A program made the position numbers and the translations under genes. This document shows, one piece after another, positions 1-11,878 of a stretch of DNA of 64,000 nucleotides. Numbering within the stretch: the stretch's first letter is position 1; each line of letters begins with the position of its first letter. Source of the stretch: Macrostomum hystrix (Eukaryota; Platyhelminthes; Macrostomidae); assembly GCA_950097015.1 (NCBI GenBank), contig CATNEN010000025.1, positions 6,190,001 to 6,254,000 on the forward strand. Direction: 5' to 3'. The notes under the pieces are model-generated. The model had not been told where the DNA came from. It was given only the letters and a program-made list of their open reading frames with translations, and made no database searches.

Positions 1-271
1 TGATTGACATGCGGATTCAGTTAGCAGTTGCACTCACACATTGGATGCTATCTCCCTGTCGCATGCCGGCAAGCCAGGCTGGCGAGTCGCGAGTCACCTT
101 GGTTACTATGACAACACCTCCGGTGCCTTGGCTGTGTAGTTGTGGAGCCTTTAAAAGTTTAGTGACGGGATGACAGACTACACATGAAATTAAGAATTAT
201 CTCATTGAAAATTTTCTAATAGACTACACAGTGAAACAAAAAATTAGGATTTCTATCAAATTAGCAATCTG

Positions 272-750
272 TCATGAAGTTATGCTGTCATAATAATCGA
301 ATAAGCTTTGTAATGAGGGACGGAAGTCTGTCTGATCAATAGGGCCTGCACAATCACCCTTGTATTTCTCCCAGTAAGAATTGGCCGCAGTTCCCACAAA
401 GCGAATTACAAGCTTCCCCCGCCTGCTGCCATCCTTGTCAGATTTTTCCTGGCTTTGGACCATAACTCAATACAGCCGTGCCTTCCAAGCAGAGCCAGGC
501 TAACATGCGACTCAAGTGGGTGCTTGATAAGGATCAGCGACTGTTGGTCCCGGCTTTTCCGGGAAATCCTCGGCAGATCACGAAGAGAGTCCACTTGAAA
601 ACAGTCAAGAGTTGCATAGTCAGCCACACGATCGATGATGATTTTTGGGACCTCCGTGAATTTGCTGATGCTGAAGACCTGATGGCACTGCTGGGCATGC
701 ATCATTTCGAAAAATGCAAACCTGGACTTCAGCAACTGACAGTCGACTAG
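272..750. other. Ambiguous coding-like island with open frames on both strands
   Basis: Three moderately long frames overlap here. The plus frame 478-750 ends in TAG at 748-750 and has its first Met codon at 504. It is rich in charged residues, with a W-D-L-R-E-F segment. The minus frame 463-272 starts with ATG and would give 63 aa. A second minus frame, 735-406, overlaps it in another register. Composition is more coding-like than the flanks, but no domain is recognised and no splice model joins the minus frames convincingly. It could be a decayed mobile-element fragment or part of an exon of a gene running off the left edge. I cannot choose the strand. Bases 1-271 hold nothing I recognise. 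Confidence 0.25.
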
Positions 751-1218
751 TTGAAATTCTCGAGGGTGAAGTAGAGGAGGCGACTGGTGCGGGCCGGTGC
801 GGAGGGAGGGGGGAGAGAAGTGATTACGTCACAGCGGTCTGTCTATGGGCGGCTGGCAGGCTGGGCGTGCGGGCGGCATAGATCAAAGAGCGACTGCCGC
901 AGCAGATGCCGCAGCCGCAGCCATTCACCTAATAACCCCCACCTCTCTCAGACTGAGGTTCTGAGGTTGGTGGCCACTTGACAAATTTTTGGCCCTTACG
1001 AATCTCTGCAAGCAGTTTTTGTTATATATAACGTATTTCAGTATTACTGCTCATATTGATTATGCAGTCAATAAATAAGAAAATTGTGCAATTCTCGACT
1101 AAGTTGGAGTGGACTAGAATGAATGCAGCTGAGACACAGTGTTATAGTCTTGTGTTCTATTTGAAGCAGCTAATTTTATTGCAGTCAAATTAAATTTCCG
1201 TTTTCTAGAAACACAGCT
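751..1218. other. Intergenic, no gene seen
   Basis: A GC-rich purine stretch near 780-860 is followed by AT-rich DNA. A CRE-like half site (TTACGTCA) lies near 824-831. No supported gene. Confidence 0.5.
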
Positions 1219-4200
1219 GCATTTAATGACTAAATCCTGCTGAATCTAATGACCCAATCCTGCTGTATCTAATGACCCAATCCTGCTGTATCTAATGACC
1301 CAATCATGCTGTATCTAATGACTCAATCCTGCTGTATCTAATGACCCAATCATGCTGTATCTAATGACCCAATCCTGCTGTATCTAATGACTCAATCCTG
1401 CTGTATCTAATGACTCAATCCTGCTGTATCTAATGACCCAATCCTGCTGTATCTAATGACCCAATCATGCTGTATCTAATGACCCAATCCTGCTGTATCT
1501 AATGACCCAATCATGCTGTATCTAATCACCCAATCCTGCTGTATCTAATAACCCAATCATGCTGTATCTAATGACCCAATCCTGCTGTATCTAATGACCC
1601 AATCCTGCTGTATCTAATGACCCAATCCTGCTGTATCTAATGACCCAATCATGCTGTATCTAATGACCCAATCCTGCTGTATCTAATGACCCAATCATGC
1701 TGTATCTAATCACCCAATCCTGCTGTATCTAATAACCCAATCATGCTGTATCTAATGACCCAATCCTGCTGTATCTAATGACCCAATCCTGCTGTATCTA
1801 ATGACCCAATCCTGCTGTATCTAATGACCCAATCATGCTGTATCTAATCACCCAATCCTGCTGTATCTAATAACCCAATCATGCTGTATCTAATCACCCA
1901 ATCCTGCTGTATCTAATAACCCAATCCTGCTGTATCTAATGACCCAATCATGCTGTATCTAATGACCCAATCCTGCTGTATCTAATGACCCAATCCTGCT
2001 AAATCTAATGACCCAATCAGGCTGTATCTAATGACCCAATCATGCTGTATCTAATGACCCAATCCTGCTGTATCTAATGACCCAATCCTGCTAAATCTAA
2101 TGACCCAATCAGGCTGTATCTAATCACCCAATCCTGCTGTATCTAATAACCCAATCATGCTGTATCTAATGACCCAATCCTGCTGTATCTAATGACCCAA
2201 TCCTGCTAAATCTAATGACTCAATCATGCTGTATCTAATGACCCAATCCTGCTGTATCTAATGACCCAATCCTGCTGTATCTAATGACCCAATCATGCTG
2301 TATCTAATAACCCAATCATGCTGTATCTAATAACCCAATCATGCTGTATCTAATGACCCAATCATGCTGTATCTAATAACCCAATCCTGCTGTATCTAAT
2401 GACCCAATCATGCTGTATCTAATGACCCAATCCTGCTGTATCTAATAACCCAATCATGCTGTATCTAATGACCCAATCCTGCTGTATCTAATGACCCAAT
2501 CCTGCTAAATCTAATGACCCAATCATGCTGTATCTAATCACCCAATCCTGCTGTATCTAATAACCCAATCATGCTGTATCTAATGACCCAATCCTGCTGT
2601 ATCTAATGACCCAATCCTGCTGTATCTAATGACCCAATCCTGCTGTATCTAATAACCCAATCCTGCTGTATCTAATGACTCAATCATGCTGTATCTAATG
2701 ACCCAATCCTGCTGTATCTAATAACCCAATCCTGCTGTATCTAATGACCCAATCCTGCTGTATCTAATGACCCAATCCTGCTAAATCTAATGACTCAATC
2801 ATGCTGTATCTAATAACCCAATCCTGCTGTATCTAATGACCCAATCATGCTGTATCTAATGACCCAATCCTGCTGTATCTAATGACCCAATCCTGCTGTA
2901 TCTAATGACCCAATCCTGCTGTATCTAATGACCCAATCCTGCTAAATCTAATGACTCAATCATGCTGTATCTAATGACCCAATCCTGCTGTATCTAATAA
3001 CCCAATCCTGCTGTATCTAATGACCCAATCATGCTGTATCTAATGACCCAATCCTGCTGTATCTAATAACCCAATCCTGCTGTATCTAATGACCCAATCA
3101 TGCTGTATCTAATGACCCAATCCTGCTGTATCTAATAACCCAATCCTGCTGTATCTAATAACCCAATCCTGCTGTATCTAATGACCCAATCCTGCTAAAT
3201 CTAATGACTCAATCATGCTGTATCTAATAACCCAATCCTGCTGTATCTAATGACCCAATCATGCTGTATCTAATGACCCAATCCTGCTGTATCTAATGAC
3301 CCAATCCTGCTGTATCTAATGACCCAATCCTGCTGTATCTAATGACCCAATCCTGCTAAATCTAATGACTCAATCATGCTGTATCTAATGACCCAATCCT
3401 GCTAAATCTAATGACTCAATCATGCTGTATCTAATGACCCAATCCTGCTGTATCTAATGACCCAATCCTGCTGTATCTAATGACCCAATCATGCTGTATC
3501 TAATAACCCAATCATGCTGTATCTAATAACCCAATCATGCTGTATCTAATGACCCAATCATGCTGTATCTAATAACCCAATCATGCTGTATCTAATGACT
3601 CAATCCTGCTGTATCTAATGACCCAATCCTGCTGTATCTAATGACCCAATCATGCTAAATCTAATGACTCAATCCTGCTGTATCTAATAACCCAATCCTG
3701 CTGTATCTAATGACCCAATCATGCTGTATCTAATAACCCAATCATGCTGTATCTAATGACCCAATCATGCTGTATCTAATGACTCAATCCTGCTGTATCT
3801 AATCACCCAATCCTGCTGTATCTAATAACCCAATCATGCTGTATCTAATAACCCAATCATGCTGTATCTAATGACCCAATCATGCTGTATCTAATAACCC
3901 AATCATGCTGTATCTAATGACCCAATCCTGCTGTATCTAATGACCCAATCATGCTGTATCTAATGACCCAATCATGCTGTATCTAATAACCCAATCATGC
4001 TGTATCTAATGACCCAATCATGCTGTATCTAATAACCCAATCCTGCTGTATCTAATAACCCAATCCTGCTGTATCTAATGACCCAATCATGCTGTATCTA
4101 ATGACCCAATCATGCTGTATCTAATGACCCAATCATGCTGTATCTAATGACCCAATCATGCTGTATCTAATGACCCAATCCTGCTGTATCTAATGACCCA

Positions 4201-6317
4201 ATCCTGCTGTATCTAATGACCCAATCATGCTGTATCTAATAACCCAATCATGCTGTATCTAATAACCCAATCATGCTGTATCTAATGACCCAATCATGCT
4301 GTATCTAATAACCCAATCCTGCTGTATCTAATGACCCAATCATGCTGTATCTAATGACCCAATCCTGCTGTATCTAATAACCCAATCATGCTGTATCTAA
4401 TGACCCAATCCTGCTGTATCTAATGACCCAATCCTGCTAAATCTAATGACCCAATCATGCTGTATCTAATCACCCAATCCTGCTGTATCTAATAACCCAA
4501 TCATGCTGTATCTAATGACCCAATCCTGCTGTATCTAATGACCCAATCCTGCTGTATCTAATGACCCAATCCTGCTGTATCTAATAACCCAATCCTGCTG
4601 TATCTAATGACTCAATCATGCTGTATCTAATGACCCAATCCTGCTGTATCTAATAACCCAATCCTGCTGTATCTAATGACCCAATCCTGCTGTATCTAAT
4701 GACCCAATCCTGCTAAATCTAATGACTCAATCATGCTGTATCTAATAACCCAATCCTGCTGTATCTAATGACCCAATCATGCTGTATCTAATGACCCAAT
4801 CCTGCTGTATCTAATGACCCAATCCTGCTGTATCTAATGACCCAATCCTGCTGTATCTAATGACCCAATCCTGCTAAATCTAATGACTCAATCATGCTGT
4901 ATCTAATGACCCAATCCTGCTGTATCTAATAACCCAATCCTGCTGTATCTAATGACCCAATCATGCTGTATCTAATGACCCAATCCTGCTGTATCTAATA
5001 ACCCAATCCTGCTGTATCTAATGACCCAATCATGCTGTATCTAATGACCCAATCCTGCTGTATCTAATAACCCAATCCTGCTGTATCTAATAACCCAATC
5101 CTGCTGTATCTAATGACCCAATCCTGCTAAATCTAATGACTCAATCATGCTGTATCTAATAACCCAATCCTGCTGTATCTAATGACCCAATCATGCTGTA
5201 TCTAATGACCCAATCCTGCTGTATCTAATGACCCAATCCTGCTGTATCTAATGACCCAATCCTGCTGTATCTAATGACCCAATCCTGCTAAATCTAATGA
5301 CTCAATCATGCTGTATCTAATGACCCAATCCTGCTAAATCTAATGACTCAATCATGCTGTATCTAATGACCCAATCCTGCTGTATCTAATGACCCAATCC
5401 TGCTGTATCTAATGACCCAATCATGCTGTATCTAATAACCCAATCATGCTGTATCTAATAACCCAATCATGCTGTATCTAATGACCCAATCATGCTGTAT
5501 CTAATAACCCAATCATGCTGTATCTAATGACTCAATCCTGCTGTATCTAATGACCCAATCCTGCTGTATCTAATGACCCAATCATGCTAAATCTAATGAC
5601 TCAATCCTGCTGTATCTAATAACCCAATCCTGCTGTATCTAATGACCCAATCATGCTGTATCTAATAACCCAATCATGCTGTATCTAATGACCCAATCAT
5701 GCTGTATCTAATGACTCAATCCTGCTGTATCTAATCACCCAATCCTGCTGTATCTAATAACCCAATCATGCTGTATCTAATAACCCAATCATGCTGTATC
5801 TAATGACCCAATCATGCTGTATCTAATAACCCAATCATGCTGTATCTAATGACCCAATCCTGCTGTATCTAATGACCCAATCATGCTGTATCTAATGACC
5901 CAATCATGCTGTATCTAATAACCCAATCATGCTGTATCTAATGACCCAATCATGCTGTATCTAATAACCCAATCCTGCTGTATCTAATAACCCAATCCTG
6001 CTGTATCTAATGACCCAATCATGCTGTATCTAATGACCCAATCATGCTGTATCTAATGACCCAATCATGCTGTATCTAATGACCCAATCATGCTGTATCC
6101 AATGACCCAATCCTGCTGTATCTAATAACCCAATCCTGCTGTATCTAATAACCCAATCCTGCTGTATCTAATGACCCAATCATGCTGTATCTAATGACTC
6201 AATCCTGCTGTATCTAATGACTCAATCCTGCTGTATCTAATGACCCAATCCTGCTTTATCTAATAACCCAATCCTGCTGTATCTAATGACCCAATCCTGT
6301 TGTATCTAATGACCCCA
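1219..6317. repeat. 23-bp minisatellite, about 220 copies, with higher-order duplication
   Basis: The unit contains CTGTATCTAATGACCCAAT followed by CCTG or CATG, 23 bp in all. Variants at a few fixed sites (GACCC/GACTC/AACCC/CACCC; CCTG/CATG; CTGTAT/CTAAAT) act as markers. An 8-unit block recurs at 184-bp spacing near 1511 and 1695. A block of 84 units (1,932 bp) near 2221-4152 is repeated almost perfectly at 4153-6084. The array is stop-rich in its frames and is not coding. Confidence 0.97.
4153..6084. repeat. Second copy of a 1,932-bp (84-unit) tandem duplication inside the 23-bp array
   Basis: Rare variants sit exactly 1,932 bp apart. The CTAAAT-GACCC-CATG-CACCC string occurs at 2501 and 4433. 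The CATGCTAAAT variant occurs at 3651 and 5583. The left edge (2220 T versus 4152 C) and the right edge (after about 4160/6092) are where the match ends. One substitution is visible near 6099. The copy is therefore recent or kept homogeneous. Confidence 0.85.
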
Positions 6318-6326
6318 TCATTCATA

Positions 6327-6402
6327 GCCTAGTTCCCAGAGTCGAACCAGTGACCTATTACACTGGAAATGCAGCTGGCCTCCTAATCACCCTGAGAATC
6401 AA
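6327..6402 (-). mobile_element. tRNA-related (SINE-like) fragment
   Basis: On the minus strand, GGTTCGACTCTGGGAAC fits the pol III B box (GGTTCGANNCC) with one mismatch. It is preceded about 50 bases upstream by CTCAGGGTGATTAGG, which resembles a degenerate A box. The anticodon stem does not pair, so this is not a working tRNA. A SINE head or a tRNA pseudogene fits best. It lies directly against the end of the 23-bp array. Other copies in the genome would be needed to call it a SINE. Confidence 0.4.
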
Positions 6403-7485
6403 CTCACCCGAAAATCAACGCAGCCGCCGCCGACAATTGTGAAGCCCCAGGGCGTGTTTGGCCTCGGACGGCGCAGAATAACCGACCGACAACAACAGGT
6501 CGAGTGCACCGCTGCTGATGGCTCTGTAGGCTGTTGCTCACCTGACACTGCTGCCGCTGCGGACGCTGCTGCTGCTGCTGCTGCTACCGCTGCGGCTGTG
6601 GCAACCGCCAGGCTTCTATCTATCTTGTCTTCGTTAAGTACCTGCCAAGGTGATTGAATTGTGTCTTCTCTTGGTGCTATATGAATATACGTACTACCTG
6701 CCTATGCCAATTAGAGCTTAATGGCAAAAATAAAATACCAAGTGGGGAGAAAAAAAATTGACGCAGTTTTTTTTTCTCACCCTAGGGGAGAAACAGTAAA
6801 GTGACGGGAGGAAAATGGCGTACTGTCTTACCGCTAGTCTATATTCGACTATCCAGCTATTCTATGGAATATTGGGGAGTGGCAACTGAATGAACAAGCA
6901 ATGGGACGGAGATATTGTGGCTGCGTAGAAGGAAACACACGCAGGGTGGCAGTCTATTAACGAATAATTTATATATTCTCATTCTCTATATAGCGGCGAG
7001 CCAGAGTCTACGGGGCTGCTTTTCGACTGGACGAGGCGTGCCACCCCCTGCTTGCCAGTTGTATTGCTGAGGACCTTCGGGGGAGGCGGAGGTGCTCACT
7101 CACAGCTGTGTGTGTGTGGCGTGTCTTCGCAATGATTGCGTAACTGGTTTTGCCACATTTCTATTTCTGTCCCTCCCTCCGTTCTCCTCGCTGCTTCCTC
7201 CCCGCCTCCATTGCGTCGCCTTTTTCTCAATGTTTACGCAGTCGATGAGGTGGGGATGGTGGGGAATGAGGACTGGGGGGGGGAATTGACTGACCCGTCG
7301 GATGGGGGGTTCCAAGAAATTAAGAAGCAAAGGTTCATAATGAGTGGAGTGGAGGTCGCGCAATCATTTGGGGAAAATTGAGTGCCACTATAAGATCAGT
7401 GTAATAGGGAGTCTATCTATGGGGGTCATGATTGGCGGAGACAAGGTGCAGAGTCGCAGAGAGTAGAGACAGTGGGGCAAGCAGA
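6403..7485. other. Intergenic with a GCT microsatellite
   Basis: An interrupted (GCT)n tract lies at about 6545-6600, and an A/T-rich stretch follows. A short open frame at 6439-6657 is mostly the translated microsatellite and has no ATG at its start. No gene seen. Confidence 0.5.
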
Positions 7486-7932
7486 GGCAGGTGAGGGACA
7501 AGGTGAGACTGATGAGAGACAAGGTGAGACTGATGAGATACAAGGTGAGACTGATGAGAGTCAAGGTGAGACAGATGAAATACAATGTGACACAGATGAG
7601 AGACAATGTGAAACAGATGAGAGTCAAGGTGAGACAGATGAGAGACAGAGAAACTAGATTAGATAGGGAGACAAGGGATGAGACAGAGAGACAAGGGTTG
7701 AGACAGAGAGACAAGGGATGAGACAGAGAGACAAGGGATGAGACAGAGAGACAAACAGTGAGACAGAGAGACAAGGGGTGAGACACAGACACAATGGATG
7801 AGACAGAGAGACAAGGGATGAGACAGAGAGACAAACAGTGAGACAGAGAGACAAACAGTGAGACAGAGAGACAAGGGATGAGACAGAGAGACAAGGGATG
7901 AGACAGAGAGACATGGGGTGAGACAGAGAGAC
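7486..7932. repeat. 20-bp purine-rich minisatellite
   Basis: The main unit is GGGATGAGACAGAGAGACAA (20 bp). It is preceded by a related, shorter, more divergent stretch (GAGACAAGGTGAGACTGAT) at about 7500-7640. The plus strand is almost all purine plus C. The long minus frame across it (8209-7388) is a repeat translation. Confidence 0.95.
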
Positions 7933-9599
7933 TATCTCGTTTTGCGAGACAAAGCCTAAGCATTATAAATTTATGTAAACACGAGTGACTTAGATCTGAA
8001 TTTTGGCCCAGTTCAAACAAAAGTGATGGGACTTGGATGTGCTTTAAAAAGAGACACATAAAAGAGCTTTTCTGTCCGAGCCTGCAGGACACAACTGTCT
8101 CGCTTGTCCCCTCGGGCGGTGGAAGCGTCGGGTAGACTATCATTCTATTTTGTGTGGCACCCTTTGTGTGACAATTCTGGAATGAGACATCACTGCAGCT
8201 TTTTCTCACTTATTTCTTTTTCTTTTGTTGCAATTTCTGTGCTCCACACTCCGCATGCAGTTTACCATTTTATTATTAAAATCGAGGTGCATCGTTATTG
8301 ATTTCCCCTCCTAATTATCTATTAGATTGTTCCGTATAGTCTATGCAGACATGATTCTTCAGGTGGACTCACTGAAATATGCCTTTGTTACTGGCCTAGG
8401 TTGCTTTGCTTTGTTGAATAATTCAACTTCATCCATTGCTTTGATCGGAGTTTCACTTTTAATATTCCGAGAACTATATAGTCTTTGTTTCTATTCCCCA
8501 AGACCAGCAGAAGGCCCAATGTCCGTCAACGACGCTCCGAATAATCGAGGCCGCTGGAGGGTATTGAAAACTAGAAATAAATAAGGGCCCCAGATCCCGA
8601 CCAACGGACCTCCCAGACAGGTGAAAGGTGCTTGCGGCAAAGAGAAAGGAGGGACAAAGAGAGCGAAAGTCCCAAAATTATCCCGGGAGTTTAGCAGTCG
8701 CGACAAAGAGAGTGAGGGAATCAGGGCGCGTGGCGCCAGAGGGGATTTAGGAATAATGCGGCGGGGAACTGGAAATAAAGAAAAGCAAATCGGTGGGAGG
8801 GGATAATGAGAACAGGAAGGTAAAAGCAAGTGTCAGCCAGAAGAAGAAACAGCTTTGAGTAGAAAGTTGAGCACAGTTGAGCTGTGAGCATCATACAGTG
8901 TAAACTACGGGCTGATTTAGTATATTGTGATGAAATTCTTACTGATAATGTTGAGCCTGAATCGTCATGTTTTTTATGACAATGGGAATCGGCCTGACGC
9001 ATAGCTGATAATAACCTTTGCATGACAAACTGCACAATGAATTATAGCTTTTTTAGAAGAAAAAAGTCGCTAGTCTACCATCGTGTGACGGGATCGGGGA
9101 AATCCTTCAGCTCTAACGAGGAGGGACTAAGTAGTTCGAGTCCTCAGAATAATCCCAATGTCCCCCCGGGGCGTGGGCGTGTCACGCGCGGCTGTAAAAA
9201 CCAGATATCCCATTTTATCCCATTTTTCTATTCACCTCTTGCTTGATTATTGTCTTAACTTTTTCTTCTTCGCTCCTAATTCCGTCGAATATAAAAAGGA
9301 GATAAAGTTGGGGATGGGGATCAGGGGAATTCCGATAGCTGGCTAAGAATATCCCGCTGAGCTGCTTGTTAAACTGTCAGCAAGACAAAGGGAGGTTTTC
9401 ACGCAAGTATTGGGATTAGACTGAGCAGGGTTTTGGATTTAGGATTTCGTGTACGTCAAAAGAGACGAAACAAGAAGCAATAAAGTTTTTGGATCCTCTT
9501 CTCTATTATCCACGATTCATGGCCAGGTTTAACAAGAAAAAAGCCTATTATTATTTATCTGATAAGTAAAATAGTTCTAAGTAATAACAAATAAGAAAG
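7933..9599. other. Intergenic, no gene seen
   Basis: Unique sequence with only short unsupported frames. A good TATA-like box (TATAAAAAGG) is at 9290-9299, but no ORF follows it. A B-box-like GTTCGAGTCC near 9132 lacks an A box. Confidence 0.5.
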
Positions 9600-9860
9600 T
9601 TGAAAATCTCTTGCGGGCAATTATCTAACAGGTAATTATCACACAGGTAATTATATCACAGGTAGATTTGACACAACAAAAGTAGTTATCTCACGGGTAA
9701 TATTCTCAAAGGTAAAAATCTCAGGTCTCACAGGTTTATTACGTCACATCTAGTCATCTCTTATCTCGTAATTGCTCCATAGTTAGGCAATTATCATGCA
9801 TGTAATTATCTACAGGTGTTAACTCAAAGTTAATTGTCCTAAAGCAGTGATTATCTCATA
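9600..9860. repeat. Degenerate AT-rich minisatellite relic
   Basis: Variants of GGTAATTATCTCACA recur at about 15-20 bp spacing with many changes and indels. It looks like an old array that is no longer homogenised, unlike the near-identical arrays elsewhere in the window. Confidence 0.55.
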
Positions 9861-10654
9861 GATAAAGTCTCACAGGCAAGTAGCCGGTGACTGTCCCCCC
9901 AATCTAAACAGACTTCCCCCAAGTGCAATGCTGTTTCTTCATTTGACTCCTGTGGTTTAAACAAACTGCGCAAAAAATGACAATGTTTGGCGGAAATGGC
10001 TAGAAAAAATGGAATAATGAGATCACAGCCGCGATCGCAAATCCAGTAAAATAAATGGGCGCGCGTGCATGCGTTCCTTCTCAGACTAAGGTGCTGCTCT
10101 CTCGAAATATTGTATTTCTCTCTCCCGTCCTCTTCTCCATATTTCTGACTGTCTATATTAGCCTTCTTTGATGTTTGCCGACATTCGGCTTCGCTCACAC
10201 TTACCCCTCTCTGTCCTCTCTCTCTCTCTCTCCCTCTCTCCCTCTCTTTCTGGTTAATTTCTCTGTTCATGAAAAGGCAAATTGATTCCTAGGTTGTGTT
10301 TTTCCAACGTCAAGTAAAATTGTTTCAATTTATATAGTCAAAAATTTCAAGCATGGAATATTTTCAACAGATTTCAGTGACTATTTTTCTAGTATGGAGC
10401 GAGAGACTGCGATGCACTCACTGAAAAAACACGCATGCTTTCAAATACAAGTCAGCCTTCTCGAGGTGAGGGCCCAAGAGGTTTAGAAGATCAAACAGTG
10501 CCGCCGCCGTTTCGTGTCGTGTGCAGCCCAGACTCAGCACTTCGAACCATCCACCCCACCCCAGGATTGCTACGGATTACCCAAGCCTGTGTCTGAGGTC
10601 TCCGAGAAAGTCTCCTTATATCCATTGCTGCAGCTTCTAGATAAGACAACTTTT
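9861..10654. other. Intergenic with a CT microsatellite
   Basis: A (CT)n-rich tract lies at 10207-10250. The minus frame 10270-9851 reads through it and has low-complexity R/E residues. No domain is recognised, so I do not call a gene. Confidence 0.5.
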
Positions 10655-10911
10655 GAAGATTCTGAAGGTCTTGACTGAAGATTCTGAAGGTCTTGACTGA
10701 AGATTCTGAAGGTCTTGACTGAAGATTCTGAAGGTCTTGACTGAAGATTCTGAAGGTCTTGACTGAAGATTCTGAAGGTCTTGACTGAAGATTCTGAAGG
10801 TCTTGACTGAAGATTCTGAAGGTCTTGACTGAAGATTCTGAAGGTCTTGACTGAAGATTCTGAAGGTCTTGACTGAAGATTCTGAAGGTCTTGACTTGAC
10901 TTGACTTGACT
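10655..10911. repeat. 22-bp minisatellite, about 11 copies, ending in (CTTGA)n
   Basis: The unit is GAAGATTCTGAAGGTCTTGA plus CT. The array ends in four CTTGA pentamers that come from the unit's own end, then about 15 bp of linker before the next array. Confidence 0.96.
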
Positions 10912-10926
10912 GGTCTTGTCTTTCAG

Positions 10927-11386
10927 ACATGAGGAAGGTTTCGACATGAGGAAGGTTTCGACATGAGGAAGGTTTCGACATGAGGAAGGTTTCGACATGA
11001 GGAAGGTTTCGACATGAGGAAGGTTTCGACATGAGGAAGGTTTCGACATGAGGAAGGTTTCGACATGAGGAAGGTTTCGACATGAGGAAGGTTTCGACAT
11101 GAGGAAGGTTTCGACATGAGGAAGGTTTCGACATGAGGAAGGTTTCGACATGAGGAAGGTTTCGACATGAGGAAGGTTTCGACATGAGGAAGGTTTCGAC
11201 ATGAGGAAGGTTTCGACATGAGGAAGGTTTCGACATGAGGAAGGTTTCGACATGAGGAAGGTTTCGACATGAGGAAGGTTTCGACATGAGGAAGGTTTCG
11301 ACATGAGGAAGGTTTCGACATGAGGAAGGTTTCGACATGAGGAAGGTTTCGACATTAGGAAAGTTTCGACATAATGGTTTCGACTT
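10927..11386. repeat. 17-bp minisatellite, about 27 copies
   Basis: The unit is ACATGAGGAAGGTTTCG, nearly invariant until the last copies, which decay (ACATTAGGAAAG, ACATAATGG). All three minus frames stay open because 17 is not a multiple of three and the unit has no stop on that strand. Confidence 0.97.
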
Positions 11387-11878
11387 TCTCAGCTGCAAAA
11401 AGAATGCAGAAAGAAATGAGTTAAAGCAGCACGGGTTTAAATGCTAATCGAAAAAAGTACGTGAGAAAGTTCAGCACAATGCTATAGGAAACAGGAAAGT
11501 CATGCAGGCGGCAGAGGAAAGCAATGGGAGGGAGCAGCTCTGGCGTTGCGGGCAGATTAAAAGGCAGCAAAACACTGCTTTCTCTTTTCTTCATAAGCGT
11601 CGCGGGTGGGTCTGGAACGTGTAATCCAAGCAGGCTGCTGTAGCTGACGAGAGTGTGTCAGATCTGCCAGAAAATGAACCCTGTCCCCTTCAATTCACTA
11701 TTTCTCTGCGGCCAATGCGAAGGAAAATAAGAAAACAGTTTACTGCAGGACACATGGCATGGAAAACAAGTTGCATGCTAACAATCATTGAATCGGAAGG
11801 AATCAAGCTCTGCCAGAATTGTATCGATTTTTGTAAGCTCGTTTGAACATATTTCTTAATTACAGCTCGCATTTTAAA
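11387..11878. other. Intergenic, no gene seen
   Basis: Unique sequence. The short frames at 11655-11846 (+) and 11911-11690 (-) have no recognisable features. Confidence 0.5.

Noticed and set aside
1219-6317. CRISPR-like array
   Set aside because: The repeats are contiguous, with no unique spacers of constant length, and the setting is a eukaryotic genome.
6439-6657. 72-codon plus frame with an Ala run
   Set aside because: It lacks an ATG at the start, and half of it is the GCT microsatellite.
7388-8209. 273-codon minus frame
   Set aside because: It is mostly a translation of the 20-bp array (SLCLIPCLSVS repeats). The unique end has no domain.
9132-9141. B-box-like GTTCGAGTCC as a tRNA gene
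   Set aside because: No A box or cloverleaf could be traced upstream.
9290-9299. TATAAAAAGG as a promoter
   Set aside because: It is a good match to a TATA box, but no ORF or conserved signal follows it.
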